Of a stretch of 64,000 bases of DNA, positions 24,101 to 37,160 are shown piece after piece. Every line of letters begins with the position of its first letter. Position 1 is the first letter of the stretch. The notes under the pieces were generated by a model. It was not told the DNA's origin. It ran no database searches and saw only the letters and a program-made list of their open reading frames with translations. Location: assembly GCA_027886175.1 (NCBI GenBank), contig JAJNNQ010000075.1, positions 80,641,001 through 80,705,000 of the forward strand, written 5' to 3'. Position numbers and translations under genes: made by a program. The stretch is from Phylloscopus collybita (Eukaryota; Chordata; Aves; Passeriformes; Phylloscopidae).

Positions 24101-27100
24101 CATGGGTATCTAAACTTTTTATAAGATAAAATATTGTATTTGCATTATCAATAGTAATTTTTAAAGTGTTTTCTGAGTTTCAATTCCTTTTGAATTTGAT
24201 ACATTATTAGGCTTTTCAATATTGAAAATTTTAGCTTCTGCTCACCAAGAATCACTTATAGGTGAATTTTGCATTCTAAAATATTTAATTCCTTTTTTCA
24301 AGTCAATAAAATTTCTTTGAGAAAATCAAGCTGAAATATATCATAGTTCCTCTATTATCATGTTTAAAAATAGTTCCCACTATTTTTAAAAGAACATGTT
24401 TGCCCCCTCTGTATCTTGCTATGGCATAAACACTCAAATTACTTAAAGGTATAGTACACTATATGATATATCAAAAGAAGTGAGTTAAAACTCAGAATTC
24501 TTACTTATAAAAATTAGTACATGCACCTACCAGGCATTCAAGCAAATGTATTAATAAAGTGGAAAAAATGGAATATACAAGCTGGTTTTACTCTAATAAA
24601 CAAACCTCTTGTATTATGTTTTATTATGGCATGAATCAAGTTAATTAGGTGATATTTTAATTTTCATTTTATTTACTTATTTATTTCACTTCAGTCATTT
24701 TCTAACTTTCAGTCTGGCAGAATTCCAGGTTTTCAGTTTAGCAATTTTCTTTTTTCTCCCATTTACTCATGGATCATAATAATCAGATATTCCACTGGGA
24801 TTTGTACTTACATACTTTTTAAATGGCAGCCTTCTAAGTTGAATATATTGCAGCAGAATACCACCTGGTGACCCCACCTGAAAGCTCAGCATTGGTGGGT
24901 CTTTGTATTATCTTTCCTTCTAAACTTTCTGTATTACTGGAGCTGGAATTTAAGGACATAGACATGACATAGATGTTTGTAACTGTTCAACACAGCTTCT
25001 CTGAAAAATGTAGCGAAGCAGACAGGACTTTTGCTGCATGGAAGGGAATAAGCCCTCAAGATATCACCTTTTAACCAATGAAATACTTTTAATTTTAGAG
25101 AAGGAAATTTTGAAGGACTATTACCGGTTGAGGAAATTTGTGTTGAACCTCAGGGGAACAACTCTAGAATATTCAAAATGTAGTATTCTACATATTTTTT
25201 GTATGTGTTGATTGAATACAATGAGCTGTAGCAATAAGATATTTTTGTCAATTTGAGAGCCAATGAGGTCATAAATAAGTTTATTTTGTAATTTCTCTAT
25301 TTACTTCTAACTGATTTTTCTGAGTGTGAGATTTTTTTTACTGTTTGCATACGTCATATGCCAGGAAAAAAAAATCAGCTGTGTAGGCAGAAAGCCAAAG
25401 AGCAGCCTTTTATAAATATGTGTGCTTCTGTGAGTAAACAGCAATGTAAAACAAAATTTGGTGTATTATGTTTTAAAGACACAACATTTTGCATGCAAGG
25501 AAAATATCAACAGAACATGAAAGAAGGTTGATGGGGAGCACTCAAGACACAGTTAATTACCTGGGAAGTGATATTTAGCACCGTGTTTTTCTGTGGCCTG
25601 TTACTTTGTTTAAACAGCACTACAGAATCCCCTCCATCCATTCAAGTGGAATTTGTGCTGGCTGTTGCAACCATGAATGAAAATTAACCCGGTGTGATTC
25701 TGAAAGTAGATAGAAAGAAAATAAGTAAGTTAGACCTCTGAGCCAGAGTAAAGTGCATCCTTTTTGAAGGTGGGTGTAAATTTTGTCTGAAAAAGAATAT
25801 GGGGAAGTGGAGGGGAGTGTAACAATTCTTACTATAATTTCATAGGCAATTCAGAATCCAGTAATGCTATCTTTTTAATTAGCACTCCTGATAATATTGG
25901 ATTTCTGAAGTCCATGGAAGAACATTGAGACCCATGCAGCACAGAAAAGAACCTTCTACAAAAGGAGCCAGGTAAGATAGGTAAGTGATTTAAAATAAAT
26001 CAGAACAATTCAGGAGCAGTTTTGAGTTTGTTAATATCCATGTAATCTTAATCCAGTCCCTGAGAGCCTCTATCCTGCAATCTCAACAAAGTAGAGCTCA
26101 GTTTGTTATATCAGAGAGGGAGCTGGGGTGAATGAATGGGTGTGTAAGTAGGAAGGTGCTGATGATGGTGCAGTTTCAGTCTGTGTCATCCTTCATGAGT
26201 CTAGGTGATCAAGTTAATGATCAGTGGTAAAATAACACCTGCTTATTTGACTGCAATCTAAGTAGCAAACGGTGTTTTATAGCTATAGAACTATCTTTAT
26301 TTATATGTTTAAAAATACACCTCAAGCACTCCTTGATGGCATTTCTCAGAAAAGGTTATTTTCTCTCCTGAAACATTTTTTCCTTACCAAATGAAGTCCT
26401 GCCCTGAACTGTGGAAGTTTGAATTTTAAGTGTGAATGAATTTAAATAATGTTCTTATTACCTTTTATCCTAAATTACATGATATCATGTATGATTTTGA
26501 ACTAACTAAAAGTGTTTGAAAGCCCATATCCATCAAATAATTTACTGCAATTTTGGTAGTATTAATCCTGTGAAAAGGGCAGTCACTAGGAGAATGATGA
26601 GGTACCATGGAAATCCAAGCTGTTCTCCAAATTATTATACAGTTGTATTAAAATAGGAAAATTGCCAGAAGCAAACTGGGAATCATATTAAAATTGCTTT
26701 GAACTGCAATTTGCTCTCACACTGTCAGGTGTTACCAGGCATTAGTTCAAGGCTCATGTCATCAGATTGGATTTTTAGAGCTAAATGTCAAAGGTCTTAA
26801 TAGGCGTTTCATAATTTTTGAAATATTATTTAGCCTTTTTTAGAATCTTGAAAATTATTCTCCATTTTTCTTCAGAGAATTAATTCCAGGTGTTTCTTTT
26901 TGGTAGTGCCATACCTATTTTATTATTTTTAGTAAAGGTGTATTTAATTTTTTCCCACACATACTGTTGCTAGGTATTAAACTCTTTAGGAGACTTGAAC
27001 TCCTATCTTCTCTATATATATATATGATAACAACTTGATCTTGCTGCAAATTGTGTTCAGCTTTGTAAAAACATAAATATTCAAGAAAGGAACAATCAGA

Positions 27101-29239
27101 AGCTTTCTCCTCAAGTGGGAGAGCTTTTGAAAAGAAGCAAAATGATGCCTTTCATTTTCCCCATATTCTCTGCCAGTCATTCCACCACAACCCCCACCCC
27201 CCCCCACATACACACTTCAAATGTCACCTTATCTATAAATAATGGGTTGCTGTTGTGATATCTCCTAATGCTGTCCTCATAGATGCAAAAATGTGCCAAG
27301 ATTTAAATATTCTCACTTCCTGGAAGTGATTAACATAAGTCAACTGATTTACTTACATCTGTCAGGTGGCAAAAGATTAACCAGCAGAGCTAAAGCAAGT
27401 AATTTGTGGTGGTTCACTGTCATGAGAGACAAACAAGTCTCTTAATTGGAAATTGACAGCTCTGGCACTCATTTGAGCTAAGCTTGTGCTTGCATTGCCT
27501 CTTGAGTCGCTTTGCTCAATCTATAGCTAGTCATTAAAACACCATGAAATTCTCTCTGCAGGTACATAAAGCCAGATTTTTGCCTGTGGCAGACTTAATT
27601 AGGTAACAGCTGGATATTCAATCTTCACATAAAAAGAGGAAAATGCAAGTGATGCAAATGCTTCTCAAAGCATGATGAAAGGAAAGGTTTGCATGAGCAG
27701 TGAATGATCTTGTCATGATGGTATTATCATATAAATAGTAAAATAAAAAAAATGTTGCAGAGGGGGTAAAGTCATTTATGTCAGACATCAACTCAAACAA
27801 TGGCTGAACCATAACAACACATGTAAACTGATTACGCTATAAGGGTAAATGACTTCTTTTCAGAACTAAACATCTGCAGGCCTGAAGTGTTAGGATGTGA
27901 TTCTGAATTCAAATGAGCTAAATATTTTTGTGATGTAATTTTATTCTAGGAAATGTTTATTTATGGAGATTTTTTCTCTGCAAACAGAACTGAAAAGAAC
28001 AAAATTACAACTTGCGAAAGATCCACTGCGTATGTATGATGTAAATCCTACAATTTTTTACTGTAATGCTTTTAGAGCACTATGTGGATATGTAATTAGG
28101 ATACATTCTGTGAAGTGAAAAAGGAGAAAGGTGTAGAAAAATGTTGGTTCTATTGTACCTATTAGTTCTTATGCAATAATTGATTATAGTTGTTTTCTGT
28201 TCTAATGGCTTTAAATAAATACTACTTCTGGCTTATCTAGGGTTGTCCACACTATGGGGATTGGTCTTGCAATTGTGTATCATATACCTTTCCATTAAAT
28301 GATCAAATTCTGTTTCTGAAGTTACACGGTTGTTGTTTATTTTTACTTCCTACATAAAAGCTTTGAAGAATCCTGAGTTTCCACTTACTTCAAGCTTCCT
28401 TTTCATTGTCAGCCTAAAGAGAAGACTGAAATAAAAAAACCCAAAAGTTTTGTTCTTACTTTTCATCTACTTTGTTCCTATTCAGCTGCACCTGGAATGT
28501 TGTTTTGAATTTTGCTAATCTTGATATCAATATTTTCTTTTACAAATTGCAGGAAGTCAGAAAGACGCGGAGAATTTTTTTATGAAGTTATAAAAAGATG
28601 AGTGGCTTGACTTATTTAGTTACTTAAACTTACCACCAAAACAACACTAAAATCTTGACAGCAGTGTGAGTTGTCAGTTTAGGGATGATTCACGCTGAAG
28701 CAGCGTTGTGTACAGGGAGCACTTGTAGATTCCCATAAGGATTCATCTTTCAAATATGACAGTCACAGTAGGCTAAAAAATAATGACACCTTTAAAAAGT
28801 CTCAAATATTTAAAAAGCAATAAATGTGGGCTCTTTGTGTTACAATAGCTGATTCTCTGATGTAACCACTATGAAGTTAATAAAGCTACAGTAACAATAA
28901 AGCTGTTGTAATCTCTGTCAGTCTTAAGTGTACATTTTTCAAATCCATGTCATCAGCTTCTCTCCCATCTTTACTTTGGTTTTATATGTTGTAATCTTTT
29001 ACTGCACCCCATTCTGTGCTGTAAGGGGAACATTTTTCATCCTTATTAGGCTTCCTTATTAAGGATTTTCACAGCAACTCTTCTACTTCCATGAAAACAG
29101 TGGGAAAGTTGTGAAAAAATATACAGGTGGAAGTATGAGGAGTAAGGTACATGAAGCATGTGTAGGTGCTACAGCTAGACATTAGTCAAGTAAGTAGACA
29201 GGTGTTGCAAGAGTACTGATGTTTAAGTAAATGAGGCCT

Positions 29240-29330
29240 AAAAAAACCAATCAAACAAACAAACAAACAAACAAACAAACAAAAAACACACAACCAAAAC
29301 CAACCAAACAAACAACCCACCAAAAACAGA
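29240..29330. repeat. (AAAC)n microsatellite and A/C-rich low-complexity tract
   Basis: A run of AAAC units (about 29252-29284) grades into irregular A/C-rich sequence. The plus strand contains no T from 29252 to 29330. Similar A/C-only tracts occur at 40490-40513 and 44443-44615. Confidence 0.93.
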
Positions 29331-32300
29331 TAATAAGAAGGAAGCAGTGAAATACTAACAGAAAATTCTGTTTTCAGGTGTACGGCTTGGAAGAACCAAT
29401 ATTATGACTTCCTCAGAAAGCCATTGACTTAGAGAGATACAGAATAGAAGGAACAAAATTTCTCAGTTTTAGTTGATTGGAAGTGCACAGCCTAAAGTTT
29501 TGTTTTCTCTTTCCTAATTACAGATCTAACCTGTTTTCACAACTGCAAGGAATGGAACCATTAAATCTATGACCATTTAATACTCTCTCTCTCTTTTTTT
29601 TTATGACATACACTTCAGCTAAGTTTTAATGTTTAGCTAGCTAATATTTCAAATGATTCAAAACTCCTTTTTACCTTTTTCAAAGAATTTTCAAAAATAT
29701 GTTTTTCATGGAGACAAGAAAAGATAAAATTATGAGGTGCATCTCTTTTTCAGGCTCTTGCCTCAAACTGCATGGTATTTGAAGCCACAGAAGGAGGGGC
29801 AAGAAAGTTTATGCAAGATGGCAGTGGAACTTGGATGTTGGCTCTTACCTTGAAATATGAGTGACATCTAATGTATTTTTATAGGAGATTTTATTACCAG
29901 TGGGAATTGTTTTTAATTTTCATGAGCAACAGGCCCTTCAGAACAATAAATCCACAAAATGGTTTAGTTTTGCAAGGACTATAGAGAGTGTCATTACCAA
30001 AACAGTTGTTGAAAAATCTTATGCATGGCCATCTTTATTAAAGCAAAATTTGTTCTCTTCCTTTTGTTAATAAGACCATAGTTCATTTTTATTAAAGCAC
30101 AGCATATACCACATGAATGCTGCTCTGTGAACAGAGAGGTTTGGGGAAGGAAGACAAACAATTTCAGAAGAAATATTCCTTTTTCTTGTTGTGATTTCAG
30201 GAGTGTCTAACATATTTGATACACCTTCAATGGAACCTTTTTCATTGTACGGGTAAAAACTTAAGAATATTAGGTACATAGAACTCATGGGTCAAATTCC
30301 TTAAGTATTCACCAAATAGATTTACTCAAACATATTTAGTATTATATGGAGTAGCAAGTGGCTTTTGGAAACTATTGCTGAGATATTCATTTTAGTTTAG
30401 AAGACTTAGAATTTTTTGGTGTTGTTTTTTAATTAATTTGTACCTTATGAATAATTTCAGGTTATATTTTTTACTTGTTGATCTTGTCAGTATGTGCTGC
30501 ATTCACATGTAAACTTTTGAAAACAATATTGTGAAAAATATGGGCCCTATTGTGCCTGTAATTGTTTCTTTACCTAAAGAAATAGTCTTTAATAATAAGT
30601 CATACCTAATAAGTACCTGTCCTGCAGATTGCTTCCTAATGTATGAGTTTTTTTTCATTAAAGAGAATAACATGAATATAACATGAGACAGTCTTGTTTC
30701 TCATTATGTTAGTTGGGATTGCTAAAGTTTCAATGCTGTGTCGAGCTTCTTCCATGTTAAATGAAGACTGAAAGCAGTTCAGCTACCCAGCTCCCTAGTG
30801 ATTCAGCAATCTAATTTAGTAAATGTTGGTTTGTTGTTATTTGTTTTTTTGGGTGGTTTTTTTGTTTGTTTGTTTTTCCCCTGATCTTTAAAGATTTCTA
30901 AATTATAGGGTCATTAACATTGCTGCTCATGAGTAAATGGATCAGGATCAAAAGTTATGTTTATTTTGTATTTATAAATACAGCAATAAACATAAATCGG
31001 TGATTGATCCTGATAAACAAAAAACATTGGGGGGATAAATGTTTAATTATTACAATATAATAATATTTTCTATGTCATTGTTGTTGTTTGTGTGTGATGA
31101 AGGCTTGTCACAGTATTGCTTTACTAGTGTTCTTTAAGAAAAAAATTGAAACTTTAAAAATAAGTAAGTAAAAATTAGTTGTATTGATGAAGTTAAAGGA
31201 ATTGAAATTTCTGATTTAGCATTCACTGAAAAATCAGGTACCCATTGGTATTTTGACATTGTATTTTCTTATTCAAATCACATGTTCTGAGTGTGATAGC
31301 ACTGAAATAGGGACAAAAAATGTGAGGAAGATGACTTTGTTTGGACTGGTAGAAAAGAAAAATAAAACTGATGCCAAGAACAAACAAACAAACAAAAAAT
31401 CCCTGTAAATTGAAGCAAGAAAAAAACCTTTAAATTGCTTTTAACTTACTGGTCTGGTATTCTTACACTACAACATTGTGTTTGACACCTGAAATGATCA
31501 CCAGACACCAAAAATGACTGCCAAACCCTAGTCCATCTGCTGTATGTGTGGCCAGGAAATCCTGCTTAGCAGGTCCTTAGGAATATGCATGTGCAATTCA
31601 TTTGTTCTTAAAGGCTGATGAGGATGACATTTGTCTCAGGTTCTCAGGGTCATTACCTGACATTAGGATTCTCAGGGAAATGAAAAGACATCACTGATAT
31701 TGTATAGAGCCCTTTTGGACAAGGTTTAGTAGATATTCTGACAGTGTGACCTAGGTCACATGTTTCTGTTGAGTTGAATGGTACAGGTTTATTTGATTAC
31801 AGGTTGTGGTCTATTTATTAGTAATGGTTCATTAAATGCAGTTTAGTGTACAAATATAATATCAATGAGAGCAGAGAAGGAAAAAATTAAATGCTGTATG
31901 ACTAATACAAGACTTCAGAATACACTTCAGAAAGGACATTTGGGGTTTATAACACAAGTATTTCACATTTTGATAAAAGCTTTACTTTGGGTAAAGCTTT
32001 ACTATTGGTAAAGAGAATAGCTTTACTATTGGTAAGTGAAAAAAAAAAAAAAGGTGTGACTTTTAACAAAATATTCACTTTTTAATTTTTCCCATGAAAG
32101 CAAATTTTTTTCCCTGGGTGCTTTATGGATGTTCAAGTTGTAATATTATTTGTTCTTTGCCTTCTCTTCTGGGCTGGAATCATGGTTTGTTGTTATGTAC
32201 CTGGAATTTTTTGGTCACAAATGTAGCTACCTTGTTCTTGAAATTCAGTTGATAAACTCAGTGTCTACTGCACCTTTATGAAATGCTGATTAATTGATCA

Positions 32301-33153
32301 TTAAACTAACTTTTTTGTATGTGAAAGCTCACCAGTTTTTCAGGAAGTATCCAGGAATTTCCATGTAGCTCTGAGTTTGTTAGACACCAAGAAGTAAAGT
32401 GACATTCCTGTATTTATGGATGTACTCCCAGTGAAATAGTAGAATGACTTTCATTAATATTAATGTACTTGGAACAGGATAAAGGAAGATGAGGGACAGA
32501 AGGGCTAAATGCTACCTTTAGTTATTTCCAGATAACTTGTAGCAATCTCAAGTGAAGTTTCATCTGTGAATAAAGGCAATATTCTTTCTCTTGTGCCCTA
32601 ATTTCTTTAATAACATAGTATTTTTAAGTAGTTTATTCTGCTATCAAGTGATAATTTAACTGAAAGAGGTAGTAAACCTGTTACTTTTAGTAACAGTAAT
32701 CTTTTTAGTAAACCTAAAAGGACATATGAATAGCTATGATTTACTTTTATAACTAAATAATACAAAGTGAACAAGTGTAAGCATGAAACCATGACTTACT
32801 GAGAATAAAATAGCTGAATGAGTAATATTAGAGTAATATACATGCAGAGTTAATAATGAATCTATAGTTAATTTTCATACCATATGCTTATTGTATGTAT
32901 ACCACACTGACAAATTTCATATGATGGCAGTTCAAAACTATGAAATACAACTAAAATACTGAATTAAAACCAGAGCCAAGCCTTCTTAACTTAGAAGATT
33001 TTTGGATAGAAAGACAAAAGAAAGTTTAAATTTTTTTGCCTTCTTTTCCCAATGGTCTTATCAGCAGTGATTTTTTTTTAATAGTGATTAATTAATCTAG
33101 TCTTTTTCAAAAAGGGTGATTCATATAACAGAAGATTAGAAGATACAAATTTA
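29331..33153. other. AT-rich non-coding stretch
   Basis: No gene was found. It contains T/G-rich low-complexity sequence at about 30826-30879, a short AAAC run at 31381-31399 and the small tandem repeat listed separately at 31978-32036. The frame at 30067-30288 (-, 73 codons) has no recognisable features. Confidence 0.5.
31978..32036. repeat. Short imperfect tandem repeat, three copies of AGCTTTACT
   Basis: AGCTTTACT recurs at about 31979, 31995 and 32019. The last two copies extend to AGCTTTACTATTGGTAA. Spacing is 16 and 24 nt. This looks like a small local duplication rather than a satellite. An A run follows at about 32039-32052. Confidence 0.8.
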
Positions 33154-33179
33154 TTGGTTGGTTGGTTGGTTGGTTGGTT
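33154..33179. repeat. (TTGG)n microsatellite, about 6 units
   Basis: Perfect TTGG units lie about 90 bp to the left of the solo LTR and outside its target-site duplication. Confidence 0.92.
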
Positions 33180-33265
33180 ATTTGGTTGTTTTTCTTCTTG
33201 AAAACCGACATAGTTATTGTCCCTCTTTCCAAGTTCCTATACTTGTCTGTAAACTTCTTAAAAGA

Positions 33266-33271
33266 CATTAT
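33266..33271. repeat. Left target-site duplication of the solo LTR (CATTAT)
   Basis: CATTAT immediately precedes the TGTCAC terminus of the LTR and is repeated exactly at 33561-33566 after the GTGACA terminus. Confidence 0.8.
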
Positions 33272-33560
33272 TGTCACAATACGGCACAAATGAAATGACA
33301 CACACACTGACATGTGCAAGGCAAAAAAGGGCCAGTTTATTTACAGACCTTGTCATTTGTAGAATTCCAACAGTGACCATGGATTGGAGGAATATTGTCC
33401 TCTCCAACCACACTGGTCAACCCAACAGTCCGTCAATTCTCTCCTCCTCCAGAAAGGAATGCAAAACAATCATTATTTACATGAAAAGTGTGTGAGAAAC
33501 TCCACCACAAAAACTAAACATCAGAAGGCTTTAGCAGAGCTTTAGAAAAACAGGGTGACA
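33272..33560 (-). mobile_element. Solo LTR of an endogenous retrovirus, intact ends
   Basis: A 289-bp element begins TGTCAC (33272-33277) and ends GTGACA (33555-33560), a perfect 6-bp terminal inverted repeat with the TG..CA ends required by retroviral integrase. It is flanked by an exact 6-bp direct repeat, CATTAT. On the minus strand a canonical AATAAA (plus TTTATT, 33336-33341) lies 64 bp before the terminus, placing the polyadenylation site and U5 where an LTR should have them. Hence the minus orientation. No gag, pol or env sequence adjoins it, so it is a solo LTR left by recombination between the two LTRs. A 6-bp duplication fits ERVK/alpharetrovirus-like integration in birds, and the sequence recalls songbird ERVK LTRs. 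The class assignment is inference. Open frames overlapping it are shadows. Confidence 0.82.
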
Positions 33561-33566
33561 CATTAT
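33561..33566. repeat. Right target-site duplication of the solo LTR (CATTAT)
   Basis: Exact copy of the hexamer at 33266-33271. An undamaged pair implies a relatively young insertion, or simply that six bases escaped mutation. Confidence 0.8.
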
Positions 33567-36500
33567 TGCTTCGGGAGTGTTCGTATTGTCCTTGTTAGTT
33601 GGTGAAATTCTGTTTCATTCTCACCATCTATCTTCATCCTGTACAAATTTCTTGACACATGGGAAAGGAGCATTTTCCATGAACCTTGTCAACACACTTC
33701 TAAGCACCAGTTCCTGGACAATTATGCCAAGATACAGAGATTAGCTATATTTCCTCAGTGCATGCATAAAGAGCAGCAAAAGTGAGTCAAAGAAAGTTTA
33801 CTATTCAGGGAGAGTCGGTCACTGATTTAATTAGTGTACTGAGCTCATGGAAACATGTTAATGGGTATTCAAGACCTTTTTAGCTGTATGGTATTTGGAG
33901 GTCTAGTAGATATTTACACTGGGAGACAACTGCTGGACCAATAAGTCATTTAAGTCACTTGTTGGCTTATTTACCTTGTCTCTAACCACTTTTTCCCCTC
34001 TGAGCAATTTGAACAAGTTTTTTTGTTTACTTGTTTTGTTTTTTGTTTTGGTTTGTTTGTTTGTTTTTCTTTAATAATGTGACTCACTGGCTGATCAGAG
34101 GCATTTTGGAGATTGCTTCTAGCCAACATCTTTTTTGCTGAGATACTTGGGGAATATATGGGAACTACTTGTTTCTAACTATACATCTTAAAATCATTTT
34201 ATTTGGCATTTATTACAGTTTCAATTACTCCTTGTTTTCTAGTAAAAAAAAAATCAGTTTCTTTTTCCAAATGTTCTCCTGCTCTGCATTTTCTTCTTTG
34301 ATGTTGTGCCTTTTCCACCACCTAAATTATTACCCCATGAAGGACAATGTGTATGCCTAAATGTAGGTATGTGTGATTTCAACAATAGAACAAGATTACT
34401 TCATTCTGGTTATTATACTTCTTAGTGGCTTGGATGACTTGGAAAACAATCTCTTCAGAGACCTTCCTGTGTTCCCTGTTTTCTGCTTCCCCTCTGAAAG
34501 GCATTAAACACAAAGACTGATCTTGTAATTCTACCAAAAAAAAAAAAAAAAAAATAGATGCAATGTGGTCTCCTTGGAAAGAATCTGTGGGGTTTTTATT
34601 TATTATCATCTCTTCTTTCCATCTGTTTTATTTTTATTTTTTCCCCTCTTTTTAGCTGTAACTGTTTTAGGATTTTGACCTATTGCAACAATCTCAGAAG
34701 AAATGCAAACCAGTCAGCTGTGAATGTTTACCCTGGTTTGATCTACAACTCTTGCTCTGCTTAATCTCCTGTTGTATGTGAACCATAGGCTTCAATGTTA
34801 AAGATATATTACTTGTATGTTTTGCTGTGTCACAACTGGCAGTAGGAAATTATTCTCCCAGCTATTATTAAAGAAGCTTTAGGAGGAAAATATTTTCTGT
34901 AATACATTAATATTTCAAGTTTAATTCAAATATGTATCAACTTAGGTTAAAGATGATAATTTTGCAGGAATGGACCTCAAACATATTTATTTCACCACAC
35001 GGCATGCCATATGCTGAGGCAGAGTAGAGATCCACTGGACAATTTTTCTGTAGAAAGGCTGCAATTGTTCTAAATTATCCCAAACTGTTTGATAAATATA
35101 CAGCAAATCACATCTAGTGGCTCTCTCCACTTAAATAAATGTGGTTTTTTTTCCTAGTTGCTACATTTATGAAGTATGTTAGTAACTCTTCATAATCAAG
35201 AATATTTTTATATAGTACAAGTCAGTTTTTGTTAGATTAAAAAAAACAATTAATTATTTAGTGGGGGTTTTTTATGTTTTACATTGGCATATAGGAACAT
35301 TCAGTGTCATTCTTAACTGCTTTTCTTGTCTCTTGTCAGTTTAACTAGGGCCTTTAATCTTATTTAAATGTCTAGTTTGTTCTGCCTCCATTTCTGATCT
35401 GTAATAAAATTAATAGATATGTCCCAATGTTGCTCTTGAGTAAGGTAAAACATTGACATTTTTGAACACTATAAGCCAATAATTCTTTTTTTTTTCTCCA
35501 TGGAAGAGATAGTGATTGATGACATTGCCAGGTATGCTTAGAACAATTTCTCTGTTATGGAACAAAAATGTTTCACCTCTGCTTAACTGTTTCGTTTTCT
35601 AATTAGGATGCTAACATCAGTGTGTCTCTTGTGTGTTTTTTCTCTTTGAACTATTCAATCTGGGTCATACTTTCCGCACCTTTCTGCACGACACAGTAAA
35701 AATTAGACAGGGTTACAATTAGATATTGTAAAACACCTAGAAATAATTTTAATAGTTATTGAGCTTAAACCTATGAGTAGCCTACAAGGATTTACATTTG
35801 TATTCAGGCTCAGTTCTACAGTACATTAACTCATTTGCAACCCTTAGTACTTCATGGCAATATTTCTATCCTGAGCTTGCTAACACTACATTAAATAATG
35901 TTTATATATATGAATGATTGTGAGCTGTTGGAGTGAGTTTTCTCCACTTACTGACAGTCTCACGCAATGGAAATAATGGAAAAGAAGAATAATGTTTGTG
36001 CAGATTATTGAAAAGGTCACAGCTTTGAAACAAAACTTAAGTAAGTTTTCATTTGAATTTCCCTATCATTAAAATATTATTTATTTCAGATTTCAGAGCC
36101 TTCATAAACCAGCTTTGGCACTACCTAAACTATACCCTGATAGAACTAGGAAGAAAATTTTGCTACAGGAAAATATCCCTTTGAAAATATCCCACAGATA
36201 AAAAGATGAGTTAACAAAGAAATCCAATCATTGCATTGAACAATTACTATATTTAGGGCAGATTTCTACAGCAGTACTTTTGTGCTTAATTCCTAGTGAT
36301 TTCAGTGAAGAGGTGGGGGGAGGATGGCACTGTGCACCAAGTTTTTTATGACAGCTATCTCCATAGAGACAACTGTGCACTTTCTTATTTTAAACGTCCA
36401 GGGCCAGCACCCATCAGGCAAGGCAGAATGAAGCTGCTGCTTACTTTGATGAGTCAGAGGGAGGACGTTATGAAACGCATTCAAAACACATTAAGAAAAA

Positions 36501-36849
36501 TAAAAGAATAAATGCACCAACAGCTTATTGGGGAAAAAAAAAAAAGTTAATAGGTTTAAATTGCAATAAGAAAGCTTTAAGTTAGGTGCAAGGAATATGA
36601 CAGTTTCCTTACAATAATAATTGTAAGGTATTGTAAGGATTTTAAGATTAAGCAACAGTGCTTCTGATTGTCAGTGTGATATTGGGTACAGCTGATGCTG
36701 CCTTAAGACAGGTTTGTGGTCTAGATGTGGTCTACTCTTGAAGTTTCTTGAAGCTGTGGTAGTTTAGCAGCTATTGAAACATAAAAACAAAAACAGCACC
36801 ACAAAGAGCATTAGGTAACCTGATGATAGTAAAGGTTGCCTTTTGTAAC
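33567..36849. other. AT-rich non-coding stretch
   Basis: No gene was found. T/G-rich low-complexity sequence lies at about 34017-34074 and a 19-nt A run at 34536-34554. A 9-bp perfect hairpin (CCTTACAAT, 4-nt loop, ATTGTAAGG) is at 36607-36628. Frames at 36296-36511 (+) and 36302-36484 (-) overlap on opposite strands in a GC-balanced segment and are not supported as genes. Confidence 0.5.
34536..34554. repeat. Poly-A tract, 19 nt
   Basis: Nineteen consecutive A residues with no recognised retrocopy to the left. A simple homopolymer. Confidence 0.9.
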
Positions 36850-37160
36850 ATCACAGAGAGTTTTAAACTGGAAGATCTGGAGATCATGTAGTGTAATCTT
36901 CCTTTGAAAGCAGGACCTTAGATTAGGTTATCCAGGGCTCTGTCAAGCCAACTCTTGGATATTTCTAACAGGGAAGGTTGCATCACATCTCTGGGCTATC
37001 CATTTCAGTGTTTAACTGCTCTCATGGTGAAGATATTTTTTTTCTTATATACAAATAGAATTTTACCTGAATCAGCTTGTGTTCATTGCCTCTTTTCCTG
37101 TCATGTCTGCTCTTGTGGAAGAGTAATTTCTATGTTCTCTATAAATACTTTTCATGTTTT
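36850..37160 (-). mobile_element. CR1-type LINE, old 3' fragment
   Basis: The plus strand follows the reverse complement of the avian CR1 3' region in order. A TCACAGAG..AAACTGGAAGATC start (about 36850) is followed by GGAGATCATGTAGTGTAATC, then CTTGGATATTTCTAACAGGG (36954-36973) and CTCTGGGCTATCCATTTCAG (36990-37009), then TTTAACTGCTCTCATGGTGA (37011-37030) and a TTTTTTTTCTTATAT block. The usual order in CR1 is the '..GATCATCTAGTCCAACC' block, the 'TTGAACACTTCCAGGG' block, 'CTCTGGGCAGCCTGTTCCAGTG' and 'AAGAATTTCTTCCTAATAT'. Many substitutions show an old copy. It is 5' truncated at about 37160, with no ORF2 sequence retained. Confidence 0.8.

Larger units (their letters stand above)
17806..29239. 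other. Long AT-rich non-coding stretch with low-complexity tracts
   Basis: No gene or classified transposon was recognised in 11 kb. Small features include a direct repeat of AGGTCATATCATAT at 17817-17830 and 17860-17873, a T run at about 18348-18360, a very AT-rich interval at about 23750-24120, and a C-rich spot at 27191-27205 (5 and 9 consecutive C residues). The longest frames (22572-22895 -, 107 codons; 18397-18696 +, 99 codons) show only AT-driven amino acid content. Confidence 0.5.

Noticed and set aside
27191..27205. C-rich run as a G-quadruplex on the minus strand
   Set aside because: Only two long C runs (5 and 9) are present. Quadruplex formation would need splitting of the 9-run and is much weaker than at 62402.
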